A DNA stretch of 64,000 bases from the NCBI RefSeq assembly GCF_001613425.1, contig NZ_BDCI01000030.1:54161-118160 (forward strand), read 5' to 3'. A program made the position numbers and the translations under genes. Under the pieces are notes generated by a model, which was not told the origin of the DNA, ran no database searches, and saw only the letters and a program-made list of their open reading frames with translations. This document shows positions 1 to 8,282 of this stretch, piece by piece (the first letter of the stretch is position 1; each line of letters opens with the position of its first letter). Origin of the DNA: Nocardia vulneris. Lineage in GTDB: Bacteria > Actinomycetota > Actinomycetes > Mycobacteriales > Mycobacteriaceae.

Positions 1-522
1 GAACTCGGCCGCTACGCGCGGGCCTGGCGGGCGCATCTGCTGGCCGACCCGCACGCGGGCAGTGTGGCCAGCGTCTATCGGGCGATGGTGCACACGCTCA
101 GCCGGCTGCCCCTGGCCGCCGCGATAGTCGCGCGCGACCCGGACATCCTCGGAAAGTATCCGGCCAAGCCGGGCAACGTCTTCGAGCGACTGGCGAACAC
201 CGGCACCCGCGATTTCCTGCGCGCCATGCAGGCGGCGGGCACCCTTCGTCCCGAGGTCGACGTCCGGACCACCGCCTACATCCTCGACGCGCTGACCCCG
301 GCCATCCGGCGCACGCTGCCGATCGGGGACGCCGCACCCGCCGATCCCGAGCGACCGTCGGCCGACCAGCTCCTCGAGACGCTGGCAGACCTGCTCGAAC
401 GTGCCCTCACCCCGGACGGCGCCGATCTCGCCCGCGGCAAGACGCTGCTGCTCGACGAACTCGCGCACGCCCACGCCGAGTTCGACGCCACCCCGAACCG
501 CCAGGAAGGAACCCTTTCATGA
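1..522 (+). CDS. TetR/AcrR-type regulator, C-terminal part (truncated by window start)
   Basis: The frame is open from base 1, so this gene began upstream and only its last 173 residues are visible. They form an all-helical, Leu/Ala-rich domain (for example LLETLADLLERAL near the end) of the kind found in the ligand-binding half of TetR regulators. The helix-turn-helix is outside the window, so the family call is an inference. The stop overlaps the next start as ATGA at 519-522, so the two genes are probably translated as a coupled pair. That pairing suggests the regulator acts on the downstream phosphotransferase-like gene. Confidence 0.55.
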   Translation, partial: ELGRYARAWRAHLLADPHAGSVASVYRAMVHTLSRLPLAAAIVARDPDILGKYPAKPGNVFERLANTGTRDFLRAMQAAGTLRPEVDVRTTAYILDALTPAIRRTLPIGDAAPADPERPSADQLLETLADLLERALTPDGADLARGKTLLLDELAHAHAEFDATPNRQEGTLS

Positions 523-3128
523 CCACCTCCGGCAGCGATCCGCTCGTCCTCGAGCTGGACGACGCGCGCGCCACGCTGGCCCATGCCGGCGGCAAAGGCG
601 CCTCGCTGGCCCGCCTGGCCGCGGCGGAACTCCCGGTGCCGCCGGGATTTCACGTGACGACGGCCGCGTACCGCCGCTTCGTCGACACGACCGGGCTGAC
701 GGCCCGCATTCTCGACGCGGTGGCCGCGGCCGACCCGGATCGTGCGGACACGGTCTCGGCGGCCGCCGCCGAGATCGCCGCGATGTTCGCCGAACAGACT
801 GTGCCCGAGGAGATCTCGCAGGCCGTGCGGTCGGCCTACGCGCGGCTCGGCGAGGACGTCGCGGTCGCGGTGCGCTCCTCGGCCACCGCCGAGGACCTAC
901 CGGAGCTGTCCTTCGCGGGCCAGCAGGAGACCTATCTCAATATGCGCGGTGCCGACGAGGTCATGGCGGCGGTGCAACGCTGCTGGGCGTCGCTGTGGAC
1001 CGCGCGTGCCATCGACTATCGCGCCCGGCAGGGGATCGAGTCGGACGAGGTGGACCTGGCCGTCGTGGTGCAGCGACTCGTGCCCGCCGACGCCGCGGGC
1101 GTGCTGTTCACCGCGGATCCGGTGACGGGCGCGCGGGACCGGGTGATGATCAATGCCGCGTGGGGTCTCGGCGAGGCGATCGTCAGCGGCAACGTCACGC
1201 CGGACACGCTGCTCGTGGCGAAGGCCGACCGCAGCATGCTGCGGCAGGACATCAGCGACAAAGATACGATGACCGTGCGCACCGACACCGGCACCGCCGA
1301 GGTCCCGGTGCCTGCCGCGCAGCGGCGCGCCCCGGTCCTGGACGCGGCGAAAGCCGGGGAGCTCACCGAGATCGCGCTGCGGATCGAGCAGCTGTACGGG
1401 CAGCCGATGGACATCGAGTGGGCGCTGCACGGCGCGGAGCTGTTCATCGTGCAGGCGCGGCCGATCACCGTACTGCCCGATGCGGCGGCGCAACAGCAGC
1501 CGGCCCAGTGGCGGCTGCCCGATCCCAAGGGCAAGTACATGCGGGCCAGCGTGCTCGAACTGCTGCCGAATCCCTTGTCCCCCTTGTTCGCCACGCTGGG
1601 CCTGCCCGCCGTGGCACAGGCCACCAAGGACCGGTACCACTCCCTCGGCCTGCCGTACCTCGACAACCCGCTGGTGGTCATCAACGGCTACGGCTACTAC
1701 GACATCACCTACCCGCCGGGCATGCTCGCCCGAATGGCGTTGGCGCAGCCACGTTTTCTGGCCAGAACCCTCCCCCGCGCGTTGCGTACGGCACCGCAAC
1801 GCTGGCGCGCGGCGCACGCCCGGTACGCCGAAATCACCGCGGCCGAACGCGCGACGGACCCCGACGCACGGACGGCCACGGATCTGCTCGCCGCGGCGCG
1901 CGCGCTCGTCGAGGAGGCCGGCCGCTACTACCTGACGCTGCAGGGCGGCATTCTGCCCGCGACCTATATCAGCGAGGGGCTGTTCACCGCCGCCTACAAG
2001 ACGATGCGGCGGCGCACCGATCCACCGGCGCTGACATTCCTGCTCGGCTTCGACAGCAAACCGTTGCGCGCCGAGCAGTCGCTCTACGGGCTCGCGCAGT
2101 GGGTGGCAACGCAGCCCGGGCTGGCCGAGCGGATCGAAAAGCTCTCCGGCACAGAGATTCTCTGCGAAAGCGCCGCCGATGATCCGGCGCTGACCGAGTT
2201 CACCGATCGTTTCGCCGACCATCTGGCGACCTATGGCGACACGGTGTACGACTTCGATTTCGCCGCCCCGCTCCCGGTCGACGATCCGGCGCCGGTGCTG
2301 CACACGCTCGAATTCTTCGGCAGCCCAGCGGCGCAGGATCCGAGCGCACGCCAGCGCGACGCGCAGGCACGCCGCGAGCAGGCCGTGCGCGGCCTCGAAG
2401 CACGCCGCTTCGGGCTGCGCCGCGGCTTGACACTGCGCCTGCTCCGCTGGGCGCAGACGATGAGCCCGCTGCGCGAGGACGGCCTCGCCGACGTGGGACT
2501 CGGCTGGCCGACAGTGCGCCGGTTGCTGCAGACGATCGGCGCACGCCTGGTCGCCGCCGAGGTGCTCGACGCCCCGGACGACGTGTTCTGGCTGCGGCTG
2601 GATGAGGTGACCGCCGCGGCCGCCGCGCTGGATGCCGCTCGCGCGCCGCAGGATTCGCGTGCCCTCGTCGCCGAGCGCCGAGCCACCTGGACGGCGCAGC
2701 GGACCGTCACGCCGCCACACGCGCTCCCGGTCGGCGGCGGCACCAAGCTGCTCGGCCTCGATTTCGGCAAGCTGCTGCCCGCCGGCTCGGACGAGACGTC
2801 CGACGCGGTGGTCAAGGGCGTGCCCGGCAGTCCGGGGCGGGTCACCGCACCGGCGCGAATCATCGACGGCCCGAGCGACTTCGGGCGGCTGCGTCCGGGT
2901 GACGTCCTGGTCGCCAAGATCACGACGCCGGCCTGGACACCGCTGTTCGCGGTGGCCTCGGCGATCGTCACCGACGTCGGCGGCCCGTTGAGCCACAGCT
3001 CGATCGTGGCCCGGGAGTATCACATTCCCGCGGTGCTCGGCACCGGCGTCGCGACCGAGCGGCTGACCGACGGCGCCCCGGTCACCGTCGACGGGGATGC
3101 CGGAACGGTCACCCGCGCCACCGCCTGA
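519..3128 (+). CDS. PEP-utilising enzyme, rifampin phosphotransferase-like
   Basis: 869 residues in the three-part layout of ATP-dependent dikinases. The N-terminal ATP-grasp (PPDK_N) domain spans about residues 1-315, with GGKGASLA, RSSATAEDLPELSFAGQQ and the closing VQARPIT motif. A central domain follows (about 330-750). The C-terminal swivelling phosphohistidine domain carries GGPLSHSSIVAREY with the carrier His at 826. Length, and the His only one residue away from His825 of Listeria rifampin phosphotransferase, fit that enzyme, which moves the beta-phosphate of ATP onto rifamycins. The central domain decides the substrate and I cannot assign it by eye; an orphan PEP-synthase-like enzyme is the alternative. 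AGGAAGGA precedes the ATG, which overlaps the stop of the TetR-like gene. Confidence 0.75.
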   Translation: MTTSGSDPLVLELDDARATLAHAGGKGASLARLAAAELPVPPGFHVTTAAYRRFVDTTGLTARILDAVAAADPDRADTVSAAAAEIAAMFAEQTVPEEISQAVRSAYARLGEDVAVAVRSSATAEDLPELSFAGQQETYLNMRGADEVMAAVQRCWASLWTARAIDYRARQGIESDEVDLAVVVQRLVPADAAGVLFTADPVTGARDRVMINAAWGLGEAIVSGNVTPDTLLVAKADRSMLRQDISDKDTMTVRTDTGTAEVPVPAAQRRAPVLDAAKAGELTEIALRIEQLYGQPMDIEWALHGAELFIVQARPITVLPDAAAQQQPAQWRLPDPKGKYMRASVLELLPNPLSPLFATLGLPAVAQATKDRYHSLGLPYLDNPLVVINGYGYYDITYPPGMLARMALAQPRFLARTLPRALRTAPQRWRAAHARYAEITAAERATDPDARTATDLLAAARALVEEAGRYYLTLQGGILPATYISEGLFTAAYKTMRRRTDPPALTFLLGFDSKPLRAEQSLYGLAQWVATQPGLAERIEKLSGTEILCESAADDPALTEFTDRFADHLATYGDTVYDFDFAAPLPVDDPAPVLHTLEFFGSPAAQDPSARQRDAQARREQAVRGLEARRFGLRRGLTLRLLRWAQTMSPLREDGLADVGLGWPTVRRLLQTIGARLVAAEVLDAPDDVFWLRLDEVTAAAAALDAARAPQDSRALVAERRATWTAQRTVTPPHALPVGGGTKLLGLDFGKLLPAGSDETSDAVVKGVPGSPGRVTAPARIIDGPSDFGRLRPGDVLVAKITTPAWTPLFAVASAIVTDVGGPLSHSSIVAREYHIPAVLGTGVATERLTDGAPVTVDGDAGTVTRATA

Positions 3129-3142
3129 GCCGAGGAATTCGC

Positions 3143-3961
3143 ATGCACACCAAGACATCCGAAGAGATCATCCCACTCCGGCCCGACTCGGGCGGCTCGG
3201 CTGCCTACGGACAGGAGACCGTCGTCCCCGAACTGTTCGGGGACAAGGAGGTCGGACTGATCCGCAACGTGACCGCGCCCGCCTTGACCGTGCACCGGCC
3301 CGACCCGGCGCGAGCCACGGGGACGGCCGTGATCGTGTGCCCGGGCGGGAGTTTCGTCACGCTGACCCACGGCACCGGCCGTGCGATCGCGAAGGCCATT
3401 GCCGCCCAGGGGCATACCGCGTTCGTCCTGCGCTATCGCCTATTGGCGACGCCGCCGCGGGACGCGGATTTCCTCGAGCACTGGGCGACCCACTATTCGA
3501 TGGACGACATCAAGGCGCAGTCCTACACCGCGACGGCCGACGGCGGCAGCGCGGTCGGGTTCGTCCGGGCCCGGGCGGCGGACTGGGATCTCGACCCGCA
3601 CCGCATCGGCATCCTCGGTTCCTCGGCGGGTGGTCTGGTAACCGTCGGCGCCGCAACGACATACGACGAAGCCCACCGCCCGGACTTCGCGACCGTCCTG
3701 TATCCGCCCACCTGGCACGAATACACCGTCCCCGCCGACGCTCCCCCACTGTTCGTCACGTTCGCCGCCGACGATCCGGACGCGGGCGTCGTCGACGGCA
3801 ACCTGGGGCTCTATCGTGCCTGGCGCGCCGCGGATCGTCCGGTCGAACTGCACGCCTACGCCGCGGGCGGCCACGGTTTCGCCATGGCCGCGCGCGGCCT
3901 GCCCTGCGACTCCTGGCTGGACCGCTGGCACGACTGGCTCGGCTCGCTCCGCCTGCCCTGA
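3143..3961 (+). CDS. alpha/beta hydrolase, esterase family
   Basis: 272 residues with an alpha/beta-hydrolase core and no signal peptide. An oxyanion-type CPGGSF motif lies near residue 73, the nucleophile elbow GSSAGG has Ser161 in the middle, and a late Asp (FAADDPD) and His (GGHGFA) complete a plausible triad. The pattern resembles cytoplasmic esterases and dienelactone-hydrolase relatives that act on small acyl esters; the substrate is unknown. GAGGAA lies 9 nt before the ATG. It starts 14 nt after the phosphotransferase-like gene and may share its transcript. It ends only 4 nt from the convergent PheC-like gene, leaving no room for a separate terminator. Confidence 0.75.
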   Translation: MHTKTSEEIIPLRPDSGGSAAYGQETVVPELFGDKEVGLIRNVTAPALTVHRPDPARATGTAVIVCPGGSFVTLTHGTGRAIAKAIAAQGHTAFVLRYRLLATPPRDADFLEHWATHYSMDDIKAQSYTATADGGSAVGFVRARAADWDLDPHRIGILGSSAGGLVTVGAATTYDEAHRPDFATVLYPPTWHEYTVPADAPPLFVTFAADDPDAGVVDGNLGLYRAWRAADRPVELHAYAAGGHGFAMAARGLPCDSWLDRWHDWLGSLRLP

Positions 3962-3965
3962 TCGT

Positions 3966-4769
3966 CTACGCGGTGGCGTCCGGCCCGATCCACTGGGCGA
4001 AGAGGCGATCCGTTGCGCCCGTGGCGATCTGGGCACCCAGCCAGGCGTTCAACGCGAAGCCCAGGCACGGATCGTCCTTGCGCACCAGCATGATCTTGCC
4101 GAACGAGTCGAACGGTTGGTCCGGATGCAGGACCTGCAGGCCGGGATGCTGCCGGACGCGATAGCGGCCCTCCACGGCATCGGTGACGAAGACGTCCGCA
4201 CGGCCCTGCTCGATCTCGTCGAAGATGGTGCGGTTCTCCGGCCAGAGGGTGAGCTGGGCGTCGGGGAAGTGCCTGCGGGCGAATTCCTCGTTGGTACCAC
4301 CGCGATTGGCGATCACCCGGACGCCGGGGCGATTGATCTGCTCGATGGTCGCGTACTCGGTCTCGGTGCCGCGCCGGGTGATCGGCGTCTTCCCGTCGGT
4401 GCCGTAGGTGATCGAGAAATCGGCGAACGCCCGGCGCGCGGGCGCGTCGGAGATGCCGCCGACGGCGATATCGCAGTGCAGCGCGGCGAAATCCGTCTTC
4501 AAGCTCGCCCAGGTCAGCGGGACGAATTCGATCGGACGGCGCATCGCGTCGGCGAAACCGCGGGCCAGATCGATGTCGACGCCGCGATAGCCACCCTCGG
4601 TGGTCGCGTACGGCGGGTAGTCACCGGGGGTGCACACGCGCAACTCGGGTGCTCGGGCGACGGCCGGAACGGCCGGGGCGACAAGCAGACCCGCCGCGAG
4701 CACCGCACCGGCGCGGGCCACGAGCCGAAGCAGCCGGCCCCGGTCCGTGGTCCGTGTGCGCCTGCGCAT
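3966..4769 (-). CDS. cyclohexadienyl dehydratase (PheC)-like periplasmic-binding-protein fold
   Basis: 267 residues from the ATG at 4769. An Arg-rich start and hydrophobic stretch (about 11-39) look like a Sec signal peptide, so the mature protein is probably exported. The rest is a bilobal solute-binding fold. Several stretches resemble Pseudomonas PheC: GDYPPY, VAVGGIS-like residues 102-107, DGKTPI, GVRVIANRGGTNEEFAR and HPDQPFD. In PheC the catalytic general acid lies three residues after a conserved Asp in TDAIE; here TDAVE (196-200) keeps both Asp197 and Glu200. PheC converts prephenate or arogenate to phenylpyruvate or phenylalanine. A transport-binding role cannot be excluded. The 116-residue gene ends 5 nt upstream on the same strand. 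Confidence 0.65.
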   Translation of the reverse strand: MRRRTRTTDRGRLLRLVARAGAVLAAGLLVAPAVPAVARAPELRVCTPGDYPPYATTEGGYRGVDIDLARGFADAMRRPIEFVPLTWASLKTDFAALHCDIAVGGISDAPARRAFADFSITYGTDGKTPITRRGTETEYATIEQINRPGVRVIANRGGTNEEFARRHFPDAQLTLWPENRTIFDEIEQGRADVFVTDAVEGRYRVRQHPGLQVLHPDQPFDSFGKIMLVRKDDPCLGFALNAWLGAQIATGATDRLFAQWIGPDATA

Positions 4770-4774
4770 CCGGC

Positions 4775-5125
4775 TCACTTCTCGTTGCGCGCCTTGGGGA
4801 ATCGGGTCTGCCGAGCCACCCAGCCCGCCATCTGCGCCCAGTGGCTGCGCCGCGGGGTGACGATCGAGGTCAGCTCGCGCTCCCATTCGTCGGCCTCGGT
4901 GAGGCCGTCGACGGTGGCGACGAGTTCCTTCGCGGTGGCCATATCGTCGACGACGCGGTCGCCGAGGATGCCGTCGGCGCCGACCAGGGTCACCCGCACG
5001 CCGATCCGGCCGATCGGTTGCAGGACCGCGGTGGCCGAACCGTCGTGATCGGCGACGAAACCCTTGACGGACTCCACGAGGGCGCCCGACAACTTCACTG
5101 GAGCCGTGGCGGCATGAGCACTCAT
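4775..5125 (-). CDS. conserved hypothetical protein, 116 aa
   Basis: A small soluble protein starting at MSAHAATAPVKLSGALVES. Its core (GSATAVLQPIGRIGVRVTLVGADGILGDRVV) looks like a compact alpha/beta fold with alternating hydrophobic strands, followed by an acidic helix and a basic C-terminus with three Trp residues (WERELTS, HWAQMAGW). I do not recognise a functional family. The same frame stays open far upstream, but that extension runs antisense through qor and has no coding character, so the ATG at 5125 is preferred. It lies head to head with qor (60 nt apart) and 5 nt upstream of the PheC-like gene, with which it probably forms a transcript. Confidence 0.7.
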   Translation of the reverse strand: MSAHAATAPVKLSGALVESVKGFVADHDGSATAVLQPIGRIGVRVTLVGADGILGDRVVDDMATAKELVATVDGLTEADEWERELTSIVTPRRSHWAQMAGWVARQTRFPKARNEK

Positions 5126-5185
5126 GCTCCGGAGTTTACCGGCCAGTAGGAAACGGTCCAGCCCTTCGGGTGTAGAACGGATCTC

Positions 5186-6151
5186 ATGCGCGCCATTCAG
5201 GTATCCGAGCACGGTGGTCCCGAAGTCCTGCACTACGTCGAGCTGCCCGACCCGCAGATCGACGCCGACCAGCTGCTGGTGGACGTGCAGGCGACCGGCA
5301 TCAACTTCATCGACACCTACATCCGGACCGGCCGCTACCCCCAGGATGTGCCCTATGTGCCGGGCTCGGAAGCCTCCGGTGTGGTCGCCGAGGTCGGCGC
5401 GAACGTCACCGAGTTCGCGGTCGGTGATCGAGTGGCGTGGGCGAGCGCGCCGGGCAGTTACGCCGAACGCGTCGCGGTGCGCGCGGACGTCGCGATCAAG
5501 GTGCCGGACGGCGTCGAACCGCCGGTTGCCGCGTCGGCGCTGCTGCAAGGCATGACCGCGCACTACCTGCTCGAATCCATCTACACCCCGGAACCCGGGG
5601 AGACGGTGCTGGTCCACGCGGGCGCGGGTGGCGTCGGGCTGATCCTGACCCAGCTCGCGGTGGCCCGTGGCGCACGCGTCATCACGACCGTCTCCTCGGA
5701 TGCCAAAGAGAAGCTGTCCCGCGAGGCAGGCGCCACCGACGTGCTGCGCTACGACGACGATCTCGCCGAGGAGGTCCGCACGCTGACCGACGGCGTCGGC
5801 GTGGCCGCGGTCTACGACGGTGTCGGCGCGTCCACCTTCGAGGCCAGTCTGCGCTCGCTGCGCGTGCGCGGCATGCTCGCCCTGTTCGGCGCGGCCAGCG
5901 GTCCGGTGCCCCCGTTCGACCTGCAGCGTCTCAACGGCGCGGGCTCGCTCTTCGTCACCCGCCCCAGCCTCGCGTTCTACACCCGCGACCGCGCCGAATT
6001 GCTCTGGCGCGCCACCGATATCTTCACCGCGATCGCCGAAGGCAGCCTGCAGATCCGGATCGGCGCCACCTACCCGCTCGCCGAGGCCGAACAGGCGCAT
6101 CGCGATCTGGAAGCGCGCAAGACCACCGGATCGATCGTCCTGCTCCCCTGA
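5186..6151 (+). CDS. qor: NADPH:quinone oxidoreductase
   Basis: 321 residues, the usual length for zinc-free quinone oxidoreductases of the MDR superfamily. The N-terminal GroES-like domain contains GINFIDTYIRTGRYP and PYVPGSEASGVV, and lacks the zinc-binding Cys/His set of alcohol dehydrogenases. The Rossmann domain carries the AGAGGVG dinucleotide motif near residue 150. It would reduce quinones with NADPH in the cytoplasm. The qor, ctaB, tkt order matches M. tuberculosis Rv1454c-Rv1449c, which supports the call. The 3' end is 6 nt from the convergent TetR gene. Confidence 0.9.
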   Translation: MRAIQVSEHGGPEVLHYVELPDPQIDADQLLVDVQATGINFIDTYIRTGRYPQDVPYVPGSEASGVVAEVGANVTEFAVGDRVAWASAPGSYAERVAVRADVAIKVPDGVEPPVAASALLQGMTAHYLLESIYTPEPGETVLVHAGAGGVGLILTQLAVARGARVITTVSSDAKEKLSREAGATDVLRYDDDLAEEVRTLTDGVGVAAVYDGVGASTFEASLRSLRVRGMLALFGAASGPVPPFDLQRLNGAGSLFVTRPSLAFYTRDRAELLWRATDIFTAIAEGSLQIRIGATYPLAEAEQAHRDLEARKTTGSIVLLP

Positions 6152-6157
6152 CCGGGA

Positions 6158-6754
6158 TCAGTAGTCGCGGCCGGTGAGGCCGCGGTAGATGAAGCGGGTC
6201 AACCCGTCGACGGCCTGCCGGTCGGTGAGTTCGACCGTGCCCTCTTCCACCGCCTGGAGCAGGCCCGTGGTGAGCAGGAACATCATGGCCAGACTGGCGT
6301 CCGGGGTACTCGGCAGAGTCGGTCCGCCGGGCCCGAAACCGTCCAGGTGGTCGGCGATGTCGCGGCGCTGCTGAATCGCGAATTGCCCTGCCTGCCTGGC
6401 GAATTCCTCGTTGACCAGGGCCGCCTGCTGCATCGAGCGGAAGACCGCCCAGTGCTGCCTGGCCGCGGCCCAGTACTGCTCCACATGGAAATGGATCGCC
6501 GCCGGATCGGTGAAGTCCGGATTGTGGTCCGGGCCTTCGGCCGTCACGTCGCCTTGCGTCGCCACGTCGTTCAGCAGCGCCTGGAGTAGCTCCTCCTTGC
6601 CCGCGAAGTGGTTGTAGAACGAGCCGGCCGCGCGATTGGCGGCCGTCGTGATGTCGGCGATCTTGGTGTTCAGGTAGCCGCGCTCGGCGAACAGCCGCAA
6701 TGCCGCGGCCTTCAGCGCGTGCTCGGTTTCGGCCGACTTCTCCTTGCGACTCAT
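6158..6754 (-). CDS. TetR family transcriptional regulator
   Basis: 198 residues from the ATG at 6754 (MSRKEKSAETEHAL). The first 50 residues hold a clear TetR helix-turn-helix: LFAERGYLNTKIADITTAAN, then RAAGSFYNHFAGKEELL. The C-terminal ligand-binding domain is helical, and its ligand cannot be read. The gene is divergent from the FAD monooxygenase, and the 93-nt gap contains two adjacent copies of a TGAAT-N4-ATTCA palindrome. It therefore most likely represses the monooxygenase and itself (inference). Confidence 0.9.
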   Translation of the reverse strand: MSRKEKSAETEHALKAAALRLFAERGYLNTKIADITTAANRAAGSFYNHFAGKEELLQALLNDVATQGDVTAEGPDHNPDFTDPAAIHFHVEQYWAAARQHWAVFRSMQQAALVNEEFARQAGQFAIQQRRDIADHLDGFGPGGPTLPSTPDASLAMMFLLTTGLLQAVEEGTVELTDRQAVDGLTRFIYRGLTGRDY

Positions 6755-6804
6755 CGACACCCGCACCCACCTCCTCTTGACAGGCAACCTACCAACTCCA
6801 ATAC

Positions 6805-6833
6805 TGAATCCACATTCATTGAATCTCAATTCA
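6805..6833. promoter_or_regulatory. tandem TetR-type operator, two TGAAT-N4-ATTCA palindromes
   Basis: Two 14-nt inverted repeats with identical arms lie side by side: TGAATccacATTCA at 6805-6818 and TGAATctcaATTCA at 6820-6833. Their centres are 15 nt apart, about one and a half helical turns. They fill the gap between the TetR gene and the monooxygenase, ending 14 nt before the GTG of the latter. The symmetry and position strongly suggest the binding site of the adjacent repressor. Confidence 0.7.
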
Positions 6834-6847
6834 CCCTTGGAGGAAGC

Positions 6848-8275
6848 GTGCCCGAACAGGTGCTCATCGCAGGCGCCGGCCCGACCGGACTGACCCTCGC
6901 CATCGACTTGGCCCGCCGCGACATCCCGGTACGGATCGTCGACCAGGCCACCGAGTTCTTCGCCGGCTCGCGCGGCGACGGCATCCAGCCGCGCACGCTC
7001 GAGGTGTTCGACGACCTCGACGTGCTCGACGCGGTGCTCGCGGCGGGACGATCGGCGCCGACCATGCGGGTCCATCTCGGCGGTGACTTCATCGGCGAGC
7101 GGATCATGCGCGCGCCGGTCGACCCGACGCCGGACGTCCCTTACCCCAACGCCTGGATGCTCGGCCAGTCCAGGACCGAGGCGATCCTGCGCGATCGGCT
7201 CGCGGAACTGGGCGTACAGGTCGAACTCGGCACCGCGCTGGCCACTTTCACCCAGGACGCGGCCGGCGTCACCGCGACCCTGGGCCGCGACGGCGGGTCG
7301 GAGACCGTGCGCGCGGCCTATCTGGTCGGCGCCGACGGCGGTCGCAGCACGGTGCGCAAGACGCTCGGCGTCGCGTTCGAGGGCTCCACCGACGAGTCGA
7401 TCCGGATGCTGCTGGGCGACGTCCGCGCCGACGCGCTCGACCACGAATTCGGCTACTGGTTCGCGGCGGCCGACCGGCCGATGGCCGGAATCGCACTGTC
7501 CCCGTTGCCCGGTGGACGGCAATTCCAGTTCGCCGCCCCGCTGGACGACGACGCCGCACCGACCCTCGCGGTGCTGCAGGAGTACCTCGACCGCTACTCC
7601 GGGCGCACCGACGTCACGCTGACCGACCTCACCTGGGTCACCGTGTGGCGGCCGAATGTCCGGTTGGCCGAACGATTCCGGGACGGCCGGGTGTTCCTGG
7701 CCGGTGACGCGGCACATGTGCACCCGCCGACCGGCGGGCAAGGATTGAACACCGGTATCCAGGACGCATACAACCTCGGCTGGAAGCTCGCGGCCGCGCT
7801 GCGCGGGGACGAATCACTGCTGCACAGTTACGAATCCGAACGCCGCACGGTCGCGGCCCGGGTGCTCGGCGTCAGCTCCGCACTGCTCGACAAGCTGAAG
7901 GACGGCGCCGAGGACGCGATGGAACGCGGCCCGGAGACCCAGCAATTGGATATCAGCTACCGCGATCCGGCCGCGCACGGGCCGCTCGTCCCCGGCGATC
8001 GCGCGCCCGACGCGCCGCTGAAAGACCTGGCGGGCAAGCCGATTCGCCTGTTCGACCTGTTCCGCGGTCCGCACGCGACCGTGCTGTGCTTCGGCGAAAC
8101 CGGTGCGCTGCCCGCGATTGCGGACGCCCAGGTGTATGCGGTGGTCCGGCCCGGGACCGCGGCGCAGGGGCGGCACGTCATCGATGTGGAGGGCCACGCG
8201 TTCGCCGCGTATCACGCGCTCGACGGCACCCGGATCACGGTCCGGCCGGACGGTTACCTCGGTCGCCGCGCCTGA
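6848..8275 (+). CDS. FAD-dependent monooxygenase (aromatic hydroxylase family)
   Basis: 475 residues from a GTG start with GGAGGA 4 nt upstream. All three flavin motifs of PheA/TfdB-type hydroxylases are present: GAGPTG near residue 9 for the FAD adenosine, GADGGRSTVRKTLG for the DG motif, and FLAGDAAHVHPPTGGQGLN for the GD motif. A thioredoxin-like C-terminal segment (about 390-475) is typical of this group, which hydroxylates aromatic rings with NAD(P)H and O2. Rifampicin monooxygenases belong here and have similar length, but sequence by eye does not settle the substrate. A divergent TetR gene and tandem operator suggest induction by the substrate. It stops 7 nt from convergent ctaB. Confidence 0.85.
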   Translation: MPEQVLIAGAGPTGLTLAIDLARRDIPVRIVDQATEFFAGSRGDGIQPRTLEVFDDLDVLDAVLAAGRSAPTMRVHLGGDFIGERIMRAPVDPTPDVPYPNAWMLGQSRTEAILRDRLAELGVQVELGTALATFTQDAAGVTATLGRDGGSETVRAAYLVGADGGRSTVRKTLGVAFEGSTDESIRMLLGDVRADALDHEFGYWFAAADRPMAGIALSPLPGGRQFQFAAPLDDDAAPTLAVLQEYLDRYSGRTDVTLTDLTWVTVWRPNVRLAERFRDGRVFLAGDAAHVHPPTGGQGLNTGIQDAYNLGWKLAAALRGDESLLHSYESERRTVAARVLGVSSALLDKLKDGAEDAMERGPETQQLDISYRDPAAHGPLVPGDRAPDAPLKDLAGKPIRLFDLFRGPHATVLCFGETGALPAIADAQVYAVVRPGTAAQGRHVIDVEGHAFAAYHALDGTRITVRPDGYLGRRA

Positions 8276-8282
8276 ATCGGCC

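Noticed and set aside
897..3158. 753-residue open frame antisense to the phosphotransferase-like gene
   Set aside because: High-GC third-position bias produces long antisense frames; it has no domains and the sense protein has clear motifs.
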